Shown piece after piece: positions 1 to 11,413 of a DNA stretch of 64,000 nucleotides. This DNA is from Protula sp. h YS-2021. Taxonomy: Eukaryota > Annelida > Polychaeta > Sabellida > Serpulidae. Position 1 is the first letter of the stretch. Every line of letters starts with the position of its first letter. The notes under the pieces are model-generated. The model was given only the letters and a program-made list of their open reading frames with translations, searched no databases and had not been told where the DNA came from. Both the position numbers and the translations under genes were made by a program. Where the stretch lies: the NCBI GenBank assembly GCA_949752745.1, contig OX457034.1:1158493-1222492 (forward strand), given 5' to 3'.

Positions 1-384
1 TCAGCCGTGTAATCAGCGGAATATTTGCCTGATTTCCATATCGCTGTGCCGTTTGCATATCACTTCCCTCGTATAAGCGAAATCAAAGTCTCAGAATCCG
101 GTGAGGTCAACCAGGTAAAAAAAGTGGAATATCATGCGCCTATTGGTTCAGTTGCCAGAGCTTGGCAAAAATACTGCCCGAAAGCATTTATTATCTGTCT
201 TTAATTGGTGAAATTCGGTTGCCTGATACTTTGCCGATGAACTCTGCGGTGGTTGAATCTTTTCTTATAAAAAGTGTACAAAAATTACCCAGTAGAAGTA
301 GTTTATTTGGAGAGTTCATGACCTGACCGACTTCAATTCGTCCTTTGATTGGTTGGCAGTGGCGATAATACGCAACGAGGCTTA

Positions 385-705
385 TACTGGTTATACTACC
401 TATCGCGGAATCGTGGTTTAGATTAGTTATGGCGGAACTGCGCGGGTTATATCATCTATAATGGAATTACGCGGGTTAGATCAGCTATCGCGGAATTACG
501 TGGGTTATATCACCTATCGCGGAATTACGCGGGTTAGATCACCTATCGCGGAATTGCGAGGGTTATATCACCTATCGCTTAATTACGTGGGTTATATCAC
601 CTATCGCGGAATTGCGCGGGTTATATCACCGATCGTTGAATTACGTGAGTTAGATGACCTATCGCGGAATTGCGCGGGTTTGAAAACCTACCGCGGAATT
701 CAGAA
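385..705. repeat. Minisatellite, about 29-bp unit
   Basis: About ten imperfect copies of a unit reading roughly TATCGCGGAATTACG followed by GGGTTATATCACC. An open frame crosses it only because the unit lacks stops, so I do not call a gene. The first 380 bases show no recognisable feature. Confidence 0.85.
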
Positions 706-1225
706 TTAACGCCCACTGAGTCGTTCAGCCATCCTTTAAAAATGTAAGAGTATATATATTACAACCAAAAATCATGAAAATGAGGATAAAACCATACTCA
801 CGTTTGGACTGATCCGAAAATCTTTTTTCGCGTTAGTGTGAAATGTGGATTTAATGTTTTCAGATGGACAGGGCGTCTAGTTTGCACCACACGTTGCAGA
901 ATATCATACCACAGATGCACATACGCAATGACGGACAGGTGACGACCCCTATGTCCTGCTCGACCTCTGCTTGACCTCAGCTTGACCTCAGCTTGACCCC
1001 CCGGCTGAACTTTGTAAATAAGTATACTGTGACGGAAAAGGCGGCGATAAGACACCGCCAAATTGACAGTTTTAAAAACAGAAGTTCGCATATGTATCAT
1101 TGGCAATACGGCTATTACTCTGGCAGTTCATGGAATAATAGCGTGAATCTAGCAAATATATCTGTGCTCGGATACTCCGAAATACGACGTCACTGTTTAC
1201 CTGAAAAATATGACAGAGGCTTCGT
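706..1225. other. No recognisable gene
   Basis: This is a unique-looking spacer with a short run of CTTGACCTCAG repeats near 965-1000. Overlapping open frames on both strands show no domain-like composition, and I see no promoter or splice context supporting them. Confidence 0.5.
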
Positions 1226-1575
1226 TTGCGAAACTTTTCTTTTATGGAACATTTTGTTCAACAGAAACACTTCAGAACACTAAATGTTCCGTGTCTGTTG
1301 TGGAACATTTTATTCGATAGAAACCACTGTGGAACACTAAATATTCCATGTGTTTTGTGGAACATTTCGTTGGCTAGAAACCACTGCGGAACACTAAATG
1401 TTCCGTGTCTTTTGTGGAACATTTCGTTGGCTAGAAACCACTGCGGAACACCAAATATTCCGAGTCTTTTGTGGAACATTTCGTTGGCTAGAAACCACTG
1501 CGGAACACAAATGTTCCGTGTCTTTTGTGGAACATTTCATTCGCCAGGAACCACTTTTTAATACTAAATATTCCG
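1226..1575. repeat. Minisatellite, about 57-bp unit with TGTTCC/GGAACA
   Basis: Five to six copies. Each contains TGTTCCGTGTCTTTTGTGGAACA, a short inverted repeat, followed by a TTTCGTTGGCTAGAAACCAC-type spacer. Both strands are open through the array because of the repeat, not because of coding selection. Confidence 0.9.
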
Positions 1576-3145
<1,570 letters not shown>

Positions 3146-3757
3146 CTATTGTTTATTAAGGACACAATCCAGAAGCTTTAGCAGTGTGGGTGCCGCTCCA
3201 CCTCTCCCTCCAACTCTTTCTATGACCTCCCTTATATCGGGCTCTTGTAATTCCAAAGGTCTATGTTTTCGCAGATATGAGGCACATTTTTCCGCTGATC
3301 GTTTGGTCTTCGACCAGCCAATAATTTCTCCACAGGCGTAGAATGTTTCGAAATCACACATGTCCAGATTGAGAACTTCGCACACCTGCCTCTGTAATCT
3401 GGCGTATCTCTCCTGTTCTGATTGGCCCGGTGAACAAAGACACCCGTAAGCTATCTTCTCGTTAGATAAAGATTTCGGCGTATTCGTTAAAAGTTCCTCA
3501 GCACATCTGCTCTCAATAATATCCACAAAGATGTAAACAGCGTATTGTATAGCTCCGAACACATAACACGCATAACTGCGATCCAGATTGCGTAGGGTCT
3601 CCAGAACATCCACGATCGCATATTCCTTCCGTTCAATGTTGTGTCTCCTATTCACCCTTTCTTCCAGAACAGAAATTTTACTTGATACATCGTCAAAAAC
3701 GGCATTTATCCTCGACAAGCGCTTTTCTAAATCGTGTATTAGCTTCTCAAGCTCCAT
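3146..3757 (-). CDS. Uncharacterised 203-aa protein with N-terminal coiled coil
   Basis: This is a single open frame from an ATG to a TAG, with AATAAA overlapping the last codons (LNKQ), which could serve as its polyadenylation signal. Residues 1-45 (LEKLIHDLEKRLSRI... SKISVLEERVNRR) have heptad spacing typical of a coiled coil. The middle is mixed helical with several cysteines, and a Gly-rich GGRGGAA segment lies near the C-terminus. The composition is protein-like and not repeat-derived, unlike neighbouring open frames. I do not recognise the family. It could be a small intronless host gene, a terminal exon, or a remnant of a mobile element. No neighbour suggests a role, and no transmembrane segment is obvious. 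Confidence 0.5.
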   Translation of the reverse strand: MELEKLIHDLEKRLSRINAVFDDVSSKISVLEERVNRRHNIERKEYAIVDVLETLRNLDRSYACYVFGAIQYAVYIFVDIIESRCAEELLTNTPKSLSNEKIAYGCLCSPGQSEQERYARLQRQVCEVLNLDMCDFETFYACGEIIGWSKTKRSAEKCASYLRKHRPLELQEPDIREVIERVGGRGGAAPTLLKLLDCVLNKQ

Positions 3758-3805
3758 TGGCTACCGCTGTGGATATTCGACCATGAGCTGCTTAGAGATT
3801 TGATA

Positions 3806-4070
3806 GACTAAAATTACAATACACACTAATGTAACAATGCAATACACACTAGTGTTACAACGCAATATACACTAGTGTAACAATGCAATACACAATAGTG
3901 TAACAATGCAATACACCACTAGTGTAACAATACAATACACCACTAGTGTAACAATACAATACACACTAGTGTAACAATGCAATACACACTAGTGTAACAA
4001 TGCAATACACACTAGTGTAACAATGCAACACACACTAGTGTAACAATGCAATACACACTAAATTTAGTGT
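3806..4070. repeat. Minisatellite, 23-bp unit with ACACTAGTGT palindrome
   Basis: About eleven copies of AATACACACTAGTGTAACAATGC. Each unit carries the perfect palindrome ACACTAGTGT. It lies immediately upstream of the minus-strand ORF at 3146-3757. Confidence 0.93.
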
Positions 4071-4390
4071 AACGCTAAAAAAAATTAGAAACTGCTCTTG
4101 CGCATCGCAATCATCGTCACTAGTGAGTGTGTGTGAAAACGTCATTGGTCGACGATATCGTCACTCTTTTGTCTGTGAGCAAGGTTTCGACATTCCGGAC
4201 TCGATTGCGATTTGAACTGTAAAAAAAATTACTTTTGAGTCTAAAAACTGATTTTCTTTTGCATTCATTTAAAATACAAAGCTTGTAAAGGACCATCTCT
4301 GGAACATTTCTGTTAAATTTGAAAGCGATCAAAACCAGAATTGTAGGGGAATATAGCATTTTGAAAAGAAAAAAAATCACACGCTCACCG

Positions 4391-4432
4391 TTACACATAC
4401 ATACATACATACATACATACATACATACATAC
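4391..4432. repeat. (ACAT)n microsatellite
   Basis: About ten uninterrupted tetranucleotide copies. Flanking sequence to 5280 is AT-rich and holds no supported gene. A short AAGAT run sits at 4624-4645. Confidence 0.95.
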
Positions 4433-5279
4433 GGACGACGGATGGCTGTACATTGTCTGAAGGAAGATGACCTCATTACGTCCCCACGTCTCCTTACAGG
4501 AGACTACTCCTTGTCGTACAAATATGACCGCATGACCTCCCAAGATATATAACAAAAGGGTAAAACTAGTATCTAGCAGAATAGACGATATCACAACGTG
4601 TCGATACTAATTCTTTGTCTATCATAAGATAAGATAAGATAAGAATAGATATCTAGCACGCGGTATCACAACACCGCATGCTGATATTAATTTTTTTGTG
4701 ATTTATAACACAAGATAAGATCTGATAAAATAGATATCTCGATATTATTATTTTTGTCTAATTTCAGACATACAACATTCCATTCTTATTTGGATAACAA
4801 AACACAGGTGTAAACAGAACTTTCTGGCAAAGCCAGTTGGCAGATTTAAGGTATTCTTAGCAGCAAATATAAGCACTTGTTGTTGAAAGATAACTACTCG
4901 ATTCAGGTCTCGGCTGTGATGGATTCATTACGGTCATTGGCATAAGTTTCTAGGCACTTGCCTAAAAACACAGAACTCCAGTTTTTCTGTTCAAATACTG
5001 AAAAGATTAATTTTTAGATGGTTTGTGCAGACACAAGCCGGCCACGATATATACAGACTTAAAATTTCACACGAATTGATAGCGAATAAAGTATTATGCA
5101 TTCCAGCGGCCGACCCGCATGCCTTATGCATACAAAGAACACAAAAAAGGGTTATTTGTTATGCTGTTTGAGACCGCGCATGCGTGTGTGCTGGTAGCTG
5201 TGGTATGGCAACAGCGTCACGACGATATGTCGGGTCATATAGCGACGGATTCATACGCGATGAGAATATCGCCGGTTGA

Positions 5280-6430
5280 CTTAGGGGGAGGGGGAAGGGG
5301 AGGGGGTAGGGGGAGGGGAGGGGAAAGGAGTGCTTATTGGGTTAGCAGACAGAGTTAAGAGATCAAAAATTCATTTACAGATTTCAAAATATAAATTAAA
5401 AAAGTATCATTCTGAAATAATGATATCTGCAATAAATTCTTGGTATCAATAAAAGGAAAATAAATTAGTGCGGACAAAACGGAGATTTTGCTATCAAAAT
5501 ATTTCATTTTTTTTCTGTCAAGAGTTGAATTTTTGAACTGCAAAATCAATTTTAGAGATCATTAAATAATTGTTCATATCAATAAATGTTCTTCATATCT
5601 CTCAATATTTATTGTTCTAAAGAATTATTTTTATTTGATTATAATTACAGACCAAAAATTAATTCTTGATATCAGAAAAATTAATTTTTGAGATCAAAAA
5701 TTAATTCTTGATATCATTAATTCCCTAATTAATGTGAAAATGACATTCTATATTTTATTGCCAAAAAAAAAAAAACACGAAAAAAAAACAAAAAAAAACA
5801 AACAAACAAAAAATTACAAAACAAAGAAACAAGCCTCTTAACTGTTAGAACTGTTTTAATTTTTCGGATATTGCCGCACAAAGAAAGAGACGTGTCTGGA
5901 CGTTGTCTGGACGTTGTCTTGACGTTGTATTGACGTTGTATTGACGTTGTCTGGACGTTGTCTTGACGTTGTTTGGACGTTGCCTTGACGCCGCCTTGTA
6001 TGCTGGGTGAGTTACGTAATGTCTCATTCACAGCCTTTCTTGATTTCTCGCCAGTAATGTAAATAATTTCCACGGCTGGTATCTCTTTTATGCCATGAAT
6101 CTCTGGATCATCAGGATACATCTCTATAGCAACCATCAGCACTGACAAGTTGGGATATGCCGGATATGTTTACATCAGTACTTAGCCTGGAATTCGGCCT
6201 TCACATTCAGAGTACTGCTAAAACGTGCAGTTTTCTCCATTCATGCTCAGCATCGACACTGCTGTAATTAGTTGTTGGATTAAGTAGCTGAATATAGGAG
6301 AAATCAACAGAGATTTTCCTAGTAAGTTATTTTTTGGTTATATTGTTTTGGTTTCTTGAAAGCTGCTTACGTCAGATGTGTTGTTCAATGTTTAGTTTTT
6401 TCGAATAAAGTCAAATTGAAATGCTGCTGG
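5280..6430. other. Gene-free AT-rich and simple-repeat region
   Basis: It contains a G-rich tract (5284-5325), AT-rich repeats of the type AATTAATTCTTGATATCA (5355-5730), A-rich tracts (5760-5830) and an 11-bp GACGTTGTCTG array (about 5885-5995). The minus-strand open frame at 5729-6148 runs through the array and poly-A tracts, and I do not consider it a gene. Confidence 0.6.
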
Positions 6431-6439
6431 TAACCTAAT

Positions 6440-6774
6440 AAGTGTGGGATAAAATCTGGTCTGAAACTGACGGAGTCGGTGGACGGACGGGGGGGAGGGA
6501 CAGGGGGGCACTTGGTATCAAATGTGTTACCCAAAACTGCGTAGAGAAAGGAGGAATTTGGGGGCCAGACGCAGTGCAACCCCCCCCCCCCCCTCCCCGG
6601 GCCAAGACGAGGAATGCCAGTTTCGTTAACAATGGGGAGGGGGAGGGTTAATTTTCATTCAGTACTCCGCGTTTTCAAACAAAATGAAGGAGGGTGGGTG
6701 GGTTCTGGGCACTGCATTTGGTATTATTCCAAACTCAGCACTCTGAATTTAGGGGTCATTTTTTAAAAAGTCAT
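6440..6774. repeat. Interspersed repeat, part left of the Polinton insertion
   Basis: The reverse complement matches segments near 59.8-60.0 kb and 63.3-63.6 kb. Shared landmarks are ATGACTTTTTAAA, AGTGCTGA(T/G)TTTG, GCGGAGTACTGAATGAAAAT, a C-rich tract and GGTAACACATTTGATACCAAGT. The repeat is interrupted at its AGTCAT by the Polinton and resumes at 27314. Confidence 0.75.
6769..6774. repeat. Polinton target-site duplication, left copy (AGTCAT)
   Basis: These are the six bases immediately outside the left terminal repeat. They are identical to 27308-27313 and match the 6-bp duplication length known for Polintons. Confidence 0.95.
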
Positions 6775-7194
6775 AGTAGGGGAGAAACGGGGGTTCTAAA
6801 ACAGGAAGTGACGTCATAGTGACGTCACATGGTGTTTTAGAACCCCCACGGGGGTTCTAAAACAGTGACGTCATATTGACGTCATATTAACGTCATATTG
6901 ACGTCATATGGTTATCATATGGTTATCATATGGTTACCATATGGTTACCATATGGACGTCATAATGACGTCACGTGGTGTTTTGATAGCCCCATGGGGTT
7001 TTTAAAACAGTGACGTCATTTTGACGTGATCTAGACGTGTTATGGAGGTGATATGGAGGTGATATAGAGGTGATATGGAGGTGATATGGAGGTCATATGA
7101 ACGTCATATGAACGTCATATGAACGTCATAATGACGTAATATGGAGAGTGGGCGGCCATTCAAACGGGCGGCCATTCAAACGACCATTCAAACG
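6775..7194. repeat. Polinton left terminal inverted repeat
   Basis: About 420 bp, the inverse of 26876-27307. It contains runs of short tandem units (CATATGGTTA, GATATGGAGGT, CATATGAACGT), seven exact TGACGTCA palindromes and two 32-bp hairpins. It differs from the right copy mainly by one fewer 11-bp ATATGAACGTC-type unit and a few substitutions. Confidence 0.95.
6809..7018. promoter_or_regulatory. Duplicated TGACGTCA-hairpin-TGACGTCA modules in the TIR
   Basis: Palindromes TGACGTCA lie at 6809, 6820, 6866, 6877, 6899, 6965 and 7011. Two hairpins (6833-6864, a perfect 15-bp stem; 6978-7009, imperfect) are each bracketed by TGACGTCA with the same short spacers, so the module is present twice in diverged form. 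TGACGTCA is the consensus site of CREB/ATF bZIP factors. Whether it acts in transcription or at the replication end is inference. Confidence 0.6.
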
Positions 7195-7260
7195 GGCGGC
7201 GATTCAAACAACCATTCAAACGGGCAACCATTCAAACGACCAGTCAAACGGGCAGCCAGA
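7146..7260. repeat. GCGGCCATTCAAACG short tandem repeat
   Basis: Several imperfect copies straddle the inner end of the left TIR. Only the first copies are mirrored at the right end. Confidence 0.8.
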
Positions 7261-7297
7261 CAAAATGGCGCCCGGACAAAATGGTGCCCGGACAAAA

Positions 7298-7475
7298 TGA
7301 CACCCGAGCACCCGAGCACCCGAGCACTTGAGCACCCGAGCACTCGAGCACTCGAGCACTCAAGCACTCGAGCACCCGAGCACTTGAGCACTCGAGCACT
7401 CGAGCACCCGAGCACTCGAGCACTTGAGCACCCGAGCACTCGAGCACTCGAGCACTTGAGCACTCGAGCACCCGG
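7298..7475. repeat. 10-bp CGAGCACTNG tandem array
   Basis: About seventeen copies of a decamer containing GAGCAC(T/C)(C/T). It is open in several frames on both strands as a by-product. It occurs only in the left arm. Confidence 0.93.
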
Positions 7476-7786
7476 ACAGCAAAGGGTTCATAGAGACATG
7501 GTTAGAGCTGGCCTGCTGTGTATTTTAACCCATCAATGACGTCACACAGAATTGCAAAGATTGACTTAAGCCTGCATAGAGTGCCCCGGGAGAACGGTGA
7601 GTCGTTGAGCCAGTGGCCTAAAAGTGGCCCCCCCCCCCCGCCCAGCTACCTAGTGAGCCCCCCCCCGGCTCACCGGCCCATGAGCCCCCCCCCCGGCTCA
7701 CCGGCCCATGAGCCCCCCCCCCCCCCCGGCTCACTGACCCATGAGCCCTTTTCTCGCTCTCTAACCAAGCCATTGCAGCAACAATT

Positions 7787-8432
7787 AGTAAATGAGCACT
7801 CTTTTCCTTAAGGGATGCTGTGTTTTAACCACAGAGAGGTCTCCATGCATTGTGACCATATACAGGCAACAATCCTTTCTTTAAAGCTTTCTCACTCTTT
7901 TAACACCTATGGCAACCAAACCAACGGACACCCAGACACACGGACACCCAGACACGGACACCCAGACACACGGACACCCATACATACGTTTTTTTATTTT
8001 TATCCCTCTCTCTTTCCACACACACCAAATCACGGCAGCAACTGTTTTTTAGGGCTTTTCTCGTTCTCCAAGCACACACACCATCACTAATGGATTGCCG
8101 TGGCAGCAATTAAAAATGAGCACTCTTTTCCTTAAGGGATGCTGTGTTTTAACCCCAGAGAGGTCTCCATGCATTGCGACCATATACAAGCAACAATCCT
8201 TTCTTTAAAGCTTTCTCACTCTTGTAACACCTATGGCAACCAAACCAACGGACACCCAGACACACGGACACCCAGACACGGACACCCAGACACACGGACA
8301 CCCAGACAGTCCTTTTTTTTTTTTTTTTTTAGTTTTTATCCCTCTTCACCCACATCAAACCAAACCACGGAAACAAGTGTTTTTAGGGCTTTTACACGCA
8401 TATCCCATCACTAATGGCTTGTCGTAGCAGCA
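7787..8432. repeat. Two tandem copies of a 324-bp unit
   Basis: The repeated 5' part (GAGCACTCTTTTCCTTAAGG, then a TGCTGTGTTTTAACC hairpin-like string and GGTCTCCATGCATTG) recurs 324 bp later and again near 8700. The 3' part holds GGACACCCAGACAC microrepeats and T-rich tracts. Confidence 0.85.
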
Positions 8433-9675
8433 ATTAAAAGTGAGCAGCCATTGCCTCCTTAAGGGGGAGAACTCTCCATGCATTGCGGCTACGAAAACCG
8501 AACACGCACACACACACACACACACACTAACACACACACACACACAGACACACATAGACACACATAGACACACATACATACGTTTTTTTTAAATTTTTAT
8601 CCCTCTCTCTCTCCACACACACCAAATCACGAAAGCAACTGTTTTTCTGCCTTTTCTCGATCTCTAACCAAGCCATTGCAGCAACAATTAGTAAATGAGC
8701 ACTCTTTTCCTTAAGGGATGCTGTGTTTTAACCACAGAGAGGTCTCCATGCATTGTGGCCATATACAAGCAACAATCCTAGGAAGTGACCTAAATAAGAG
8801 ACGCTATTTTCAACCCAGAGCTCTTCTTTTGACACACACACACCGCGGCGGCTACGTCAGCAAACACAGCCTCTCTTTCACTCTCTCTCGAGCGGTGCCC
8901 ATCTTTTTTTATCCATTCTTTATCTTTTGCTCTGTCTATCCACGACAGTCAGACAAATAAAACAATGATTTTTTTCCCTCATTTTTTCTTTTGCTCTATC
9001 TCTCTCTCTACACATATAAGACCTATGGGAGACGGGGCAAACGGACAATCTTTTTTTTTTTTGCTTTCTCACTCGTTTCTTGCCGTAGAAGCAATTAAAA
9101 CTGTGCAGCCATTGCTGTCTTAATGAAACTATTTTTTACTCAGAGCTCTCTCTGCGCATGCACACGCACACAAGGGTGACTAGGCAGTCTTTTGTTGTTT
9201 CGATTTTCTCGCTCTCTCTCATTACATATACCAACCACACGCGGCTCATTTAGCGTTTTCCTTTCTTTAACCATTCTTTTTTACCCAGTCTCTCTCTTTC
9301 ACTTTTAAACGAGGGTCGTATCCACGGCGGTTACGTCAGCAAACGCAGCCTCTCTTTCATTCTTTCTCGAACGGTGGCCATCTTTTTTATCCACATTTTT
9401 TCTTTTGCTCTGTCAATCCACGACAGTCAGGCAAACAAACAATGATTTTTTTCCCTCATTTTTTCTTTTGCTCTATCTCTCTCTCTACACATATAAGACC
9501 TATGGGAGACGGGGTAAACGAGCAATCATTTTTTTTGAGATGGGAGCTCTCTCTCCATACACTCTTTTCTTTATTTACCTTTCTCATTCTCCAAACACAC
9601 ATCAGACAGACGGGCAGTCTTTTTTATTTTTTTTTGTTCCCTCTCTCTCTCTACACATATAGCCACAACCGATTC

Positions 9676-9983
9676 AGCGTTTTATTTCTCAAGCCTGGGT
9701 ATTTTTTAACCCAGATAGTAGCTTATTTCTCTCTCTCTCTCTTCACACACAACACAACAGACGGTCAGACAGACAGATTTAGCGTTCGATTTCTCAAGCC
9801 TGGATATTTTTAACCCAGACAGCAATTTGTTTTGCTTTCTCAGACAGGCAGACGGACAGATTTAGCGTTTCATTTCTCATGCCAGGGTATTTTTAACCCA
9901 GACAGCAATTTGTTTTGCTATTTCAGACGGGCAGACGGACAGATTTAGCGTTTCATTTCTCATGCCAGGGTATTTTTAACCCA
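9676..9983 (-). repeat. Four hairpin plus GAAAT-element repeats
   Basis: Read on the minus strand, each unit has a hairpin of the form CTGGGTTAAAAA(A)TACCCAGG (perfect at 9694-9714; one or more mismatches near 9799-9818, 9882-9902 and 9965-9983), then about five to eight bases, then GAAAT(A/G/C)(A/G)AACGCT. The second element matches the one after the true stem-loop at 10114-10156. The loops are A-rich in the mRNA sense, so these are not canonical histone loops. Confidence 0.7.
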
Positions 9984-10113
9984 GACAGCAATTTGTTTAG
10001 CTTTTTCAGACGGTCAGACGGACAGATGGAGCTATAAATCAATGATTTATAGTCCTCTTTTTTTTTTTTAGCATTTCCCACACTCTCATTCATACTAAGA
10101 TTGCCTGATGAAG

Positions 10114-10156
10114 CGTTTCATTTCGTAATAATGGGAGGGCCGCTAAAAAGCGGCCC
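10114..10156 (-). terminator. Histone-type 3' stem-loop and downstream element of the zinc-finger gene
   Basis: On the minus strand, GGGCCGCTTTTTAGCGGCCC (10137-10156; 8-bp stem, TTTT loop) lies 53 nt after the stop at 10210. After 12 nt comes GAAATGAAACG (10114-10124). The same stem-loop, 12-13 nt, GAAATRAA layout follows the genes ending at 25480 and 26724. The stem is longer than the canonical 6 bp, so this is the weakest of the three. Confidence 0.6.
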
Positions 10157-10209
10157 TGGAGGGATTTCCGTAGTCTGGTCCTGGTCACTGCCTCTTGCCA
10201 TCAGTTCTC

Positions 10210-11133
10210 CTACCGCTGTTGCTGCCTCCCGCCATCGGTTCTCCTGTCGCCGCCACTGGCGCCGCCGCTGACGCCACCGCTGGCACCGCTGCCGCCACCA
10301 ACCTCGCCACAGCCACACTTCCGCTTATGTGCCGCAACCGCGGCCCTGCTCGAGGTGAATCCTTTGCCCTGGACACTACAAAAATAATATTGGGACTTCA
10401 AAGCCTCCGGGCATTGCTGCTCATGCATTCTCATTGAATATTCTACCGGATAGCCAAAATGGCAGAATTCACAATATTTAACATTATCCAAAGAGCCCAA
10501 GATTTGCATGACCTCCTGGAAATCTGACTCTTTTCTAGAGACATCCTCCACTTTCATCTGAGCAGGTTCGTTGTTGCGGTGAGTGTTTGAAGGTGACTGT
10601 ATGAGGCTGACTGTATCCGAAATACTGGCGACAGCGATTGTAAGCTCATCGCCAGGAGCTGGTGGCGGACTGTCCGGTCTTGTAACGGTAGCGCTTGGTG
10701 CCGCCAGCACCTTCCGGACAGTCACATCAGCTTCCTTTTGATTCACTTTCAACGGGGTCGTCATCGTTGACGCAGCGACTTTGACAGGAGTCGCTCTGGC
10801 AGGAGGAGTTTCTGTCATCGTTGCTGCGATCACTCTGGCTGGAGGAGTCTCTGTCATCGTTGTCGCGGTCACTCTGGTCACTCTGGTCACTTCCTGGCAG
10901 GGCGGCAGGTCCCTGGACGGCGAACGATGGCGTAGTCGCTTATGGCTCTCCTCCGCCGCCCTGCCAAACCGGTTGAACTGTTCCTCTGGTCTGTTCCTAA
11001 GGAAATCCCTCCACTTTCGAAACAGAAAGGTTTGGTACTCAATAAAAATCTCCTCCCAGAGGTTGACATCCTTCGCTGATAGAAAGTAGCGACCCCGAAG
11101 CTCATCTGAGAAAAACTCGTCCTTGTACTGCAT
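10210..11133 (-). CDS. Polinton accessory zinc-finger protein, 307 aa
   Basis: The first ATG is at 11133; the open frame extends upstream only from a TTG. The N-terminal third is helical and aromatic-rich (LWEEIFIEYQTFLFRKWRDFLRNRPEEQFNRF). The middle is a low-complexity Thr/Pro/Ala segment with a repeated TATTMTETPPAR unit. Near residues 220-245 a C-x2-C-x12-H-x4-C finger (YCEFCHFGYPVEY...) is followed by a second finger-like segment (FCSVQGKGF...AHKRKC) in which the second cysteine is replaced by glutamine. The C-terminus is Gly/Ser-rich. It is divergent from the gene at 11414 across a C-tract promoter region, and its stop is followed by a histone-type stem-loop. Nucleic-acid or protein binding is likely. 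The family is not recognised. Confidence 0.7.
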   Translation of the reverse strand: MQYKDEFFSDELRGRYFLSAKDVNLWEEIFIEYQTFLFRKWRDFLRNRPEEQFNRFGRAAEESHKRLRHRSPSRDLPPCQEVTRVTRVTATTMTETPPARVIAATMTETPPARATPVKVAASTMTTPLKVNQKEADVTVRKVLAAPSATVTRPDSPPPAPGDELTIAVASISDTVSLIQSPSNTHRNNEPAQMKVEDVSRKESDFQEVMQILGSLDNVKYCEFCHFGYPVEYSMRMHEQQCPEALKSQYYFCSVQGKGFTSSRAAVAAHKRKCGCGEVGGGSGASGGVSGGASGGDRRTDGGRQQQR

Positions 11134-11413
11134 GATTAAATTTCGATGTGTTCGCTTCAAAGGTTCAAAGCAGACTGACTGACTGCCCCTGGCCAGTCGA
11201 CCTGAAGCGAGGACCCCCCCCCCCCCCCCCGCCCAGCTACCTAGTGAGCCCCCCCCCGGCCCAGCTACCTAGTGAGCCCCCCCCCCGCCCAGCTACCTAG
11301 TGAGCCCCCCCCCCCCCCTCGGCTACTTTTTACGCCGCTGGCTCACGGCTCACCGTCAGTAGTATAAAAAGGTCGGGTTGACACCACTCTAATCATTGCA
11401 TTGCCAAACCATC
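11134..11413. promoter_or_regulatory. Divergent promoter region with C-tract repeats
   Basis: Three or four copies of a C-run plus GCCCAGCTACCTAGTGAGC unit lie at 11212-11325, between two divergent genes. Similar units recur at 7628-7735. A TATAAAAA box serves the plus-strand gene. No TATA box is evident for the minus-strand gene. Confidence 0.6.
11363..11370 (+). promoter_or_regulatory. TATA box (TATAAAAA)
   Basis: It lies 44 bp upstream of the ATG at 11414, leaving a short 5' leader of roughly 20 nt. Similar TATA-to-ATG spacing recurs for several genes of this element. Confidence 0.75.

Larger units (their letters stand above)
7476..10110. other. Polinton left arm, non-coding repeat-rich 2.6 kb
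   Basis: I see no credible gene. There are C-tract units with CGGCTCACCGGCCCATGAGC at 7628-7735. A roughly 324-bp tandem unit occurs at about 7787-8108 and 8111-8432, with a truncated copy at 8690-8780. That unit contains AAGGGATGCTGTGTTTTAACC, CTCCATGCATTG and ACACCCAGACACACGGAC. Pyrimidine-rich TCTCTCTC tracts follow, then 9671-10000 holds the hairpin repeats listed separately. The arm could be expanded 3' flanking DNA of the zinc-finger gene. Confidence 0.6.

Noticed and set aside
3806..4070. Regular repeat considered as a CRISPR array
   Set aside because: The units are directly tandem without unique spacers, and the DNA is eukaryotic.
7141..7811. Plus- and minus-strand open frames in the Polinton left arm
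   Set aside because: They consist of decamer and C-tract repeats and show no protein-like composition.
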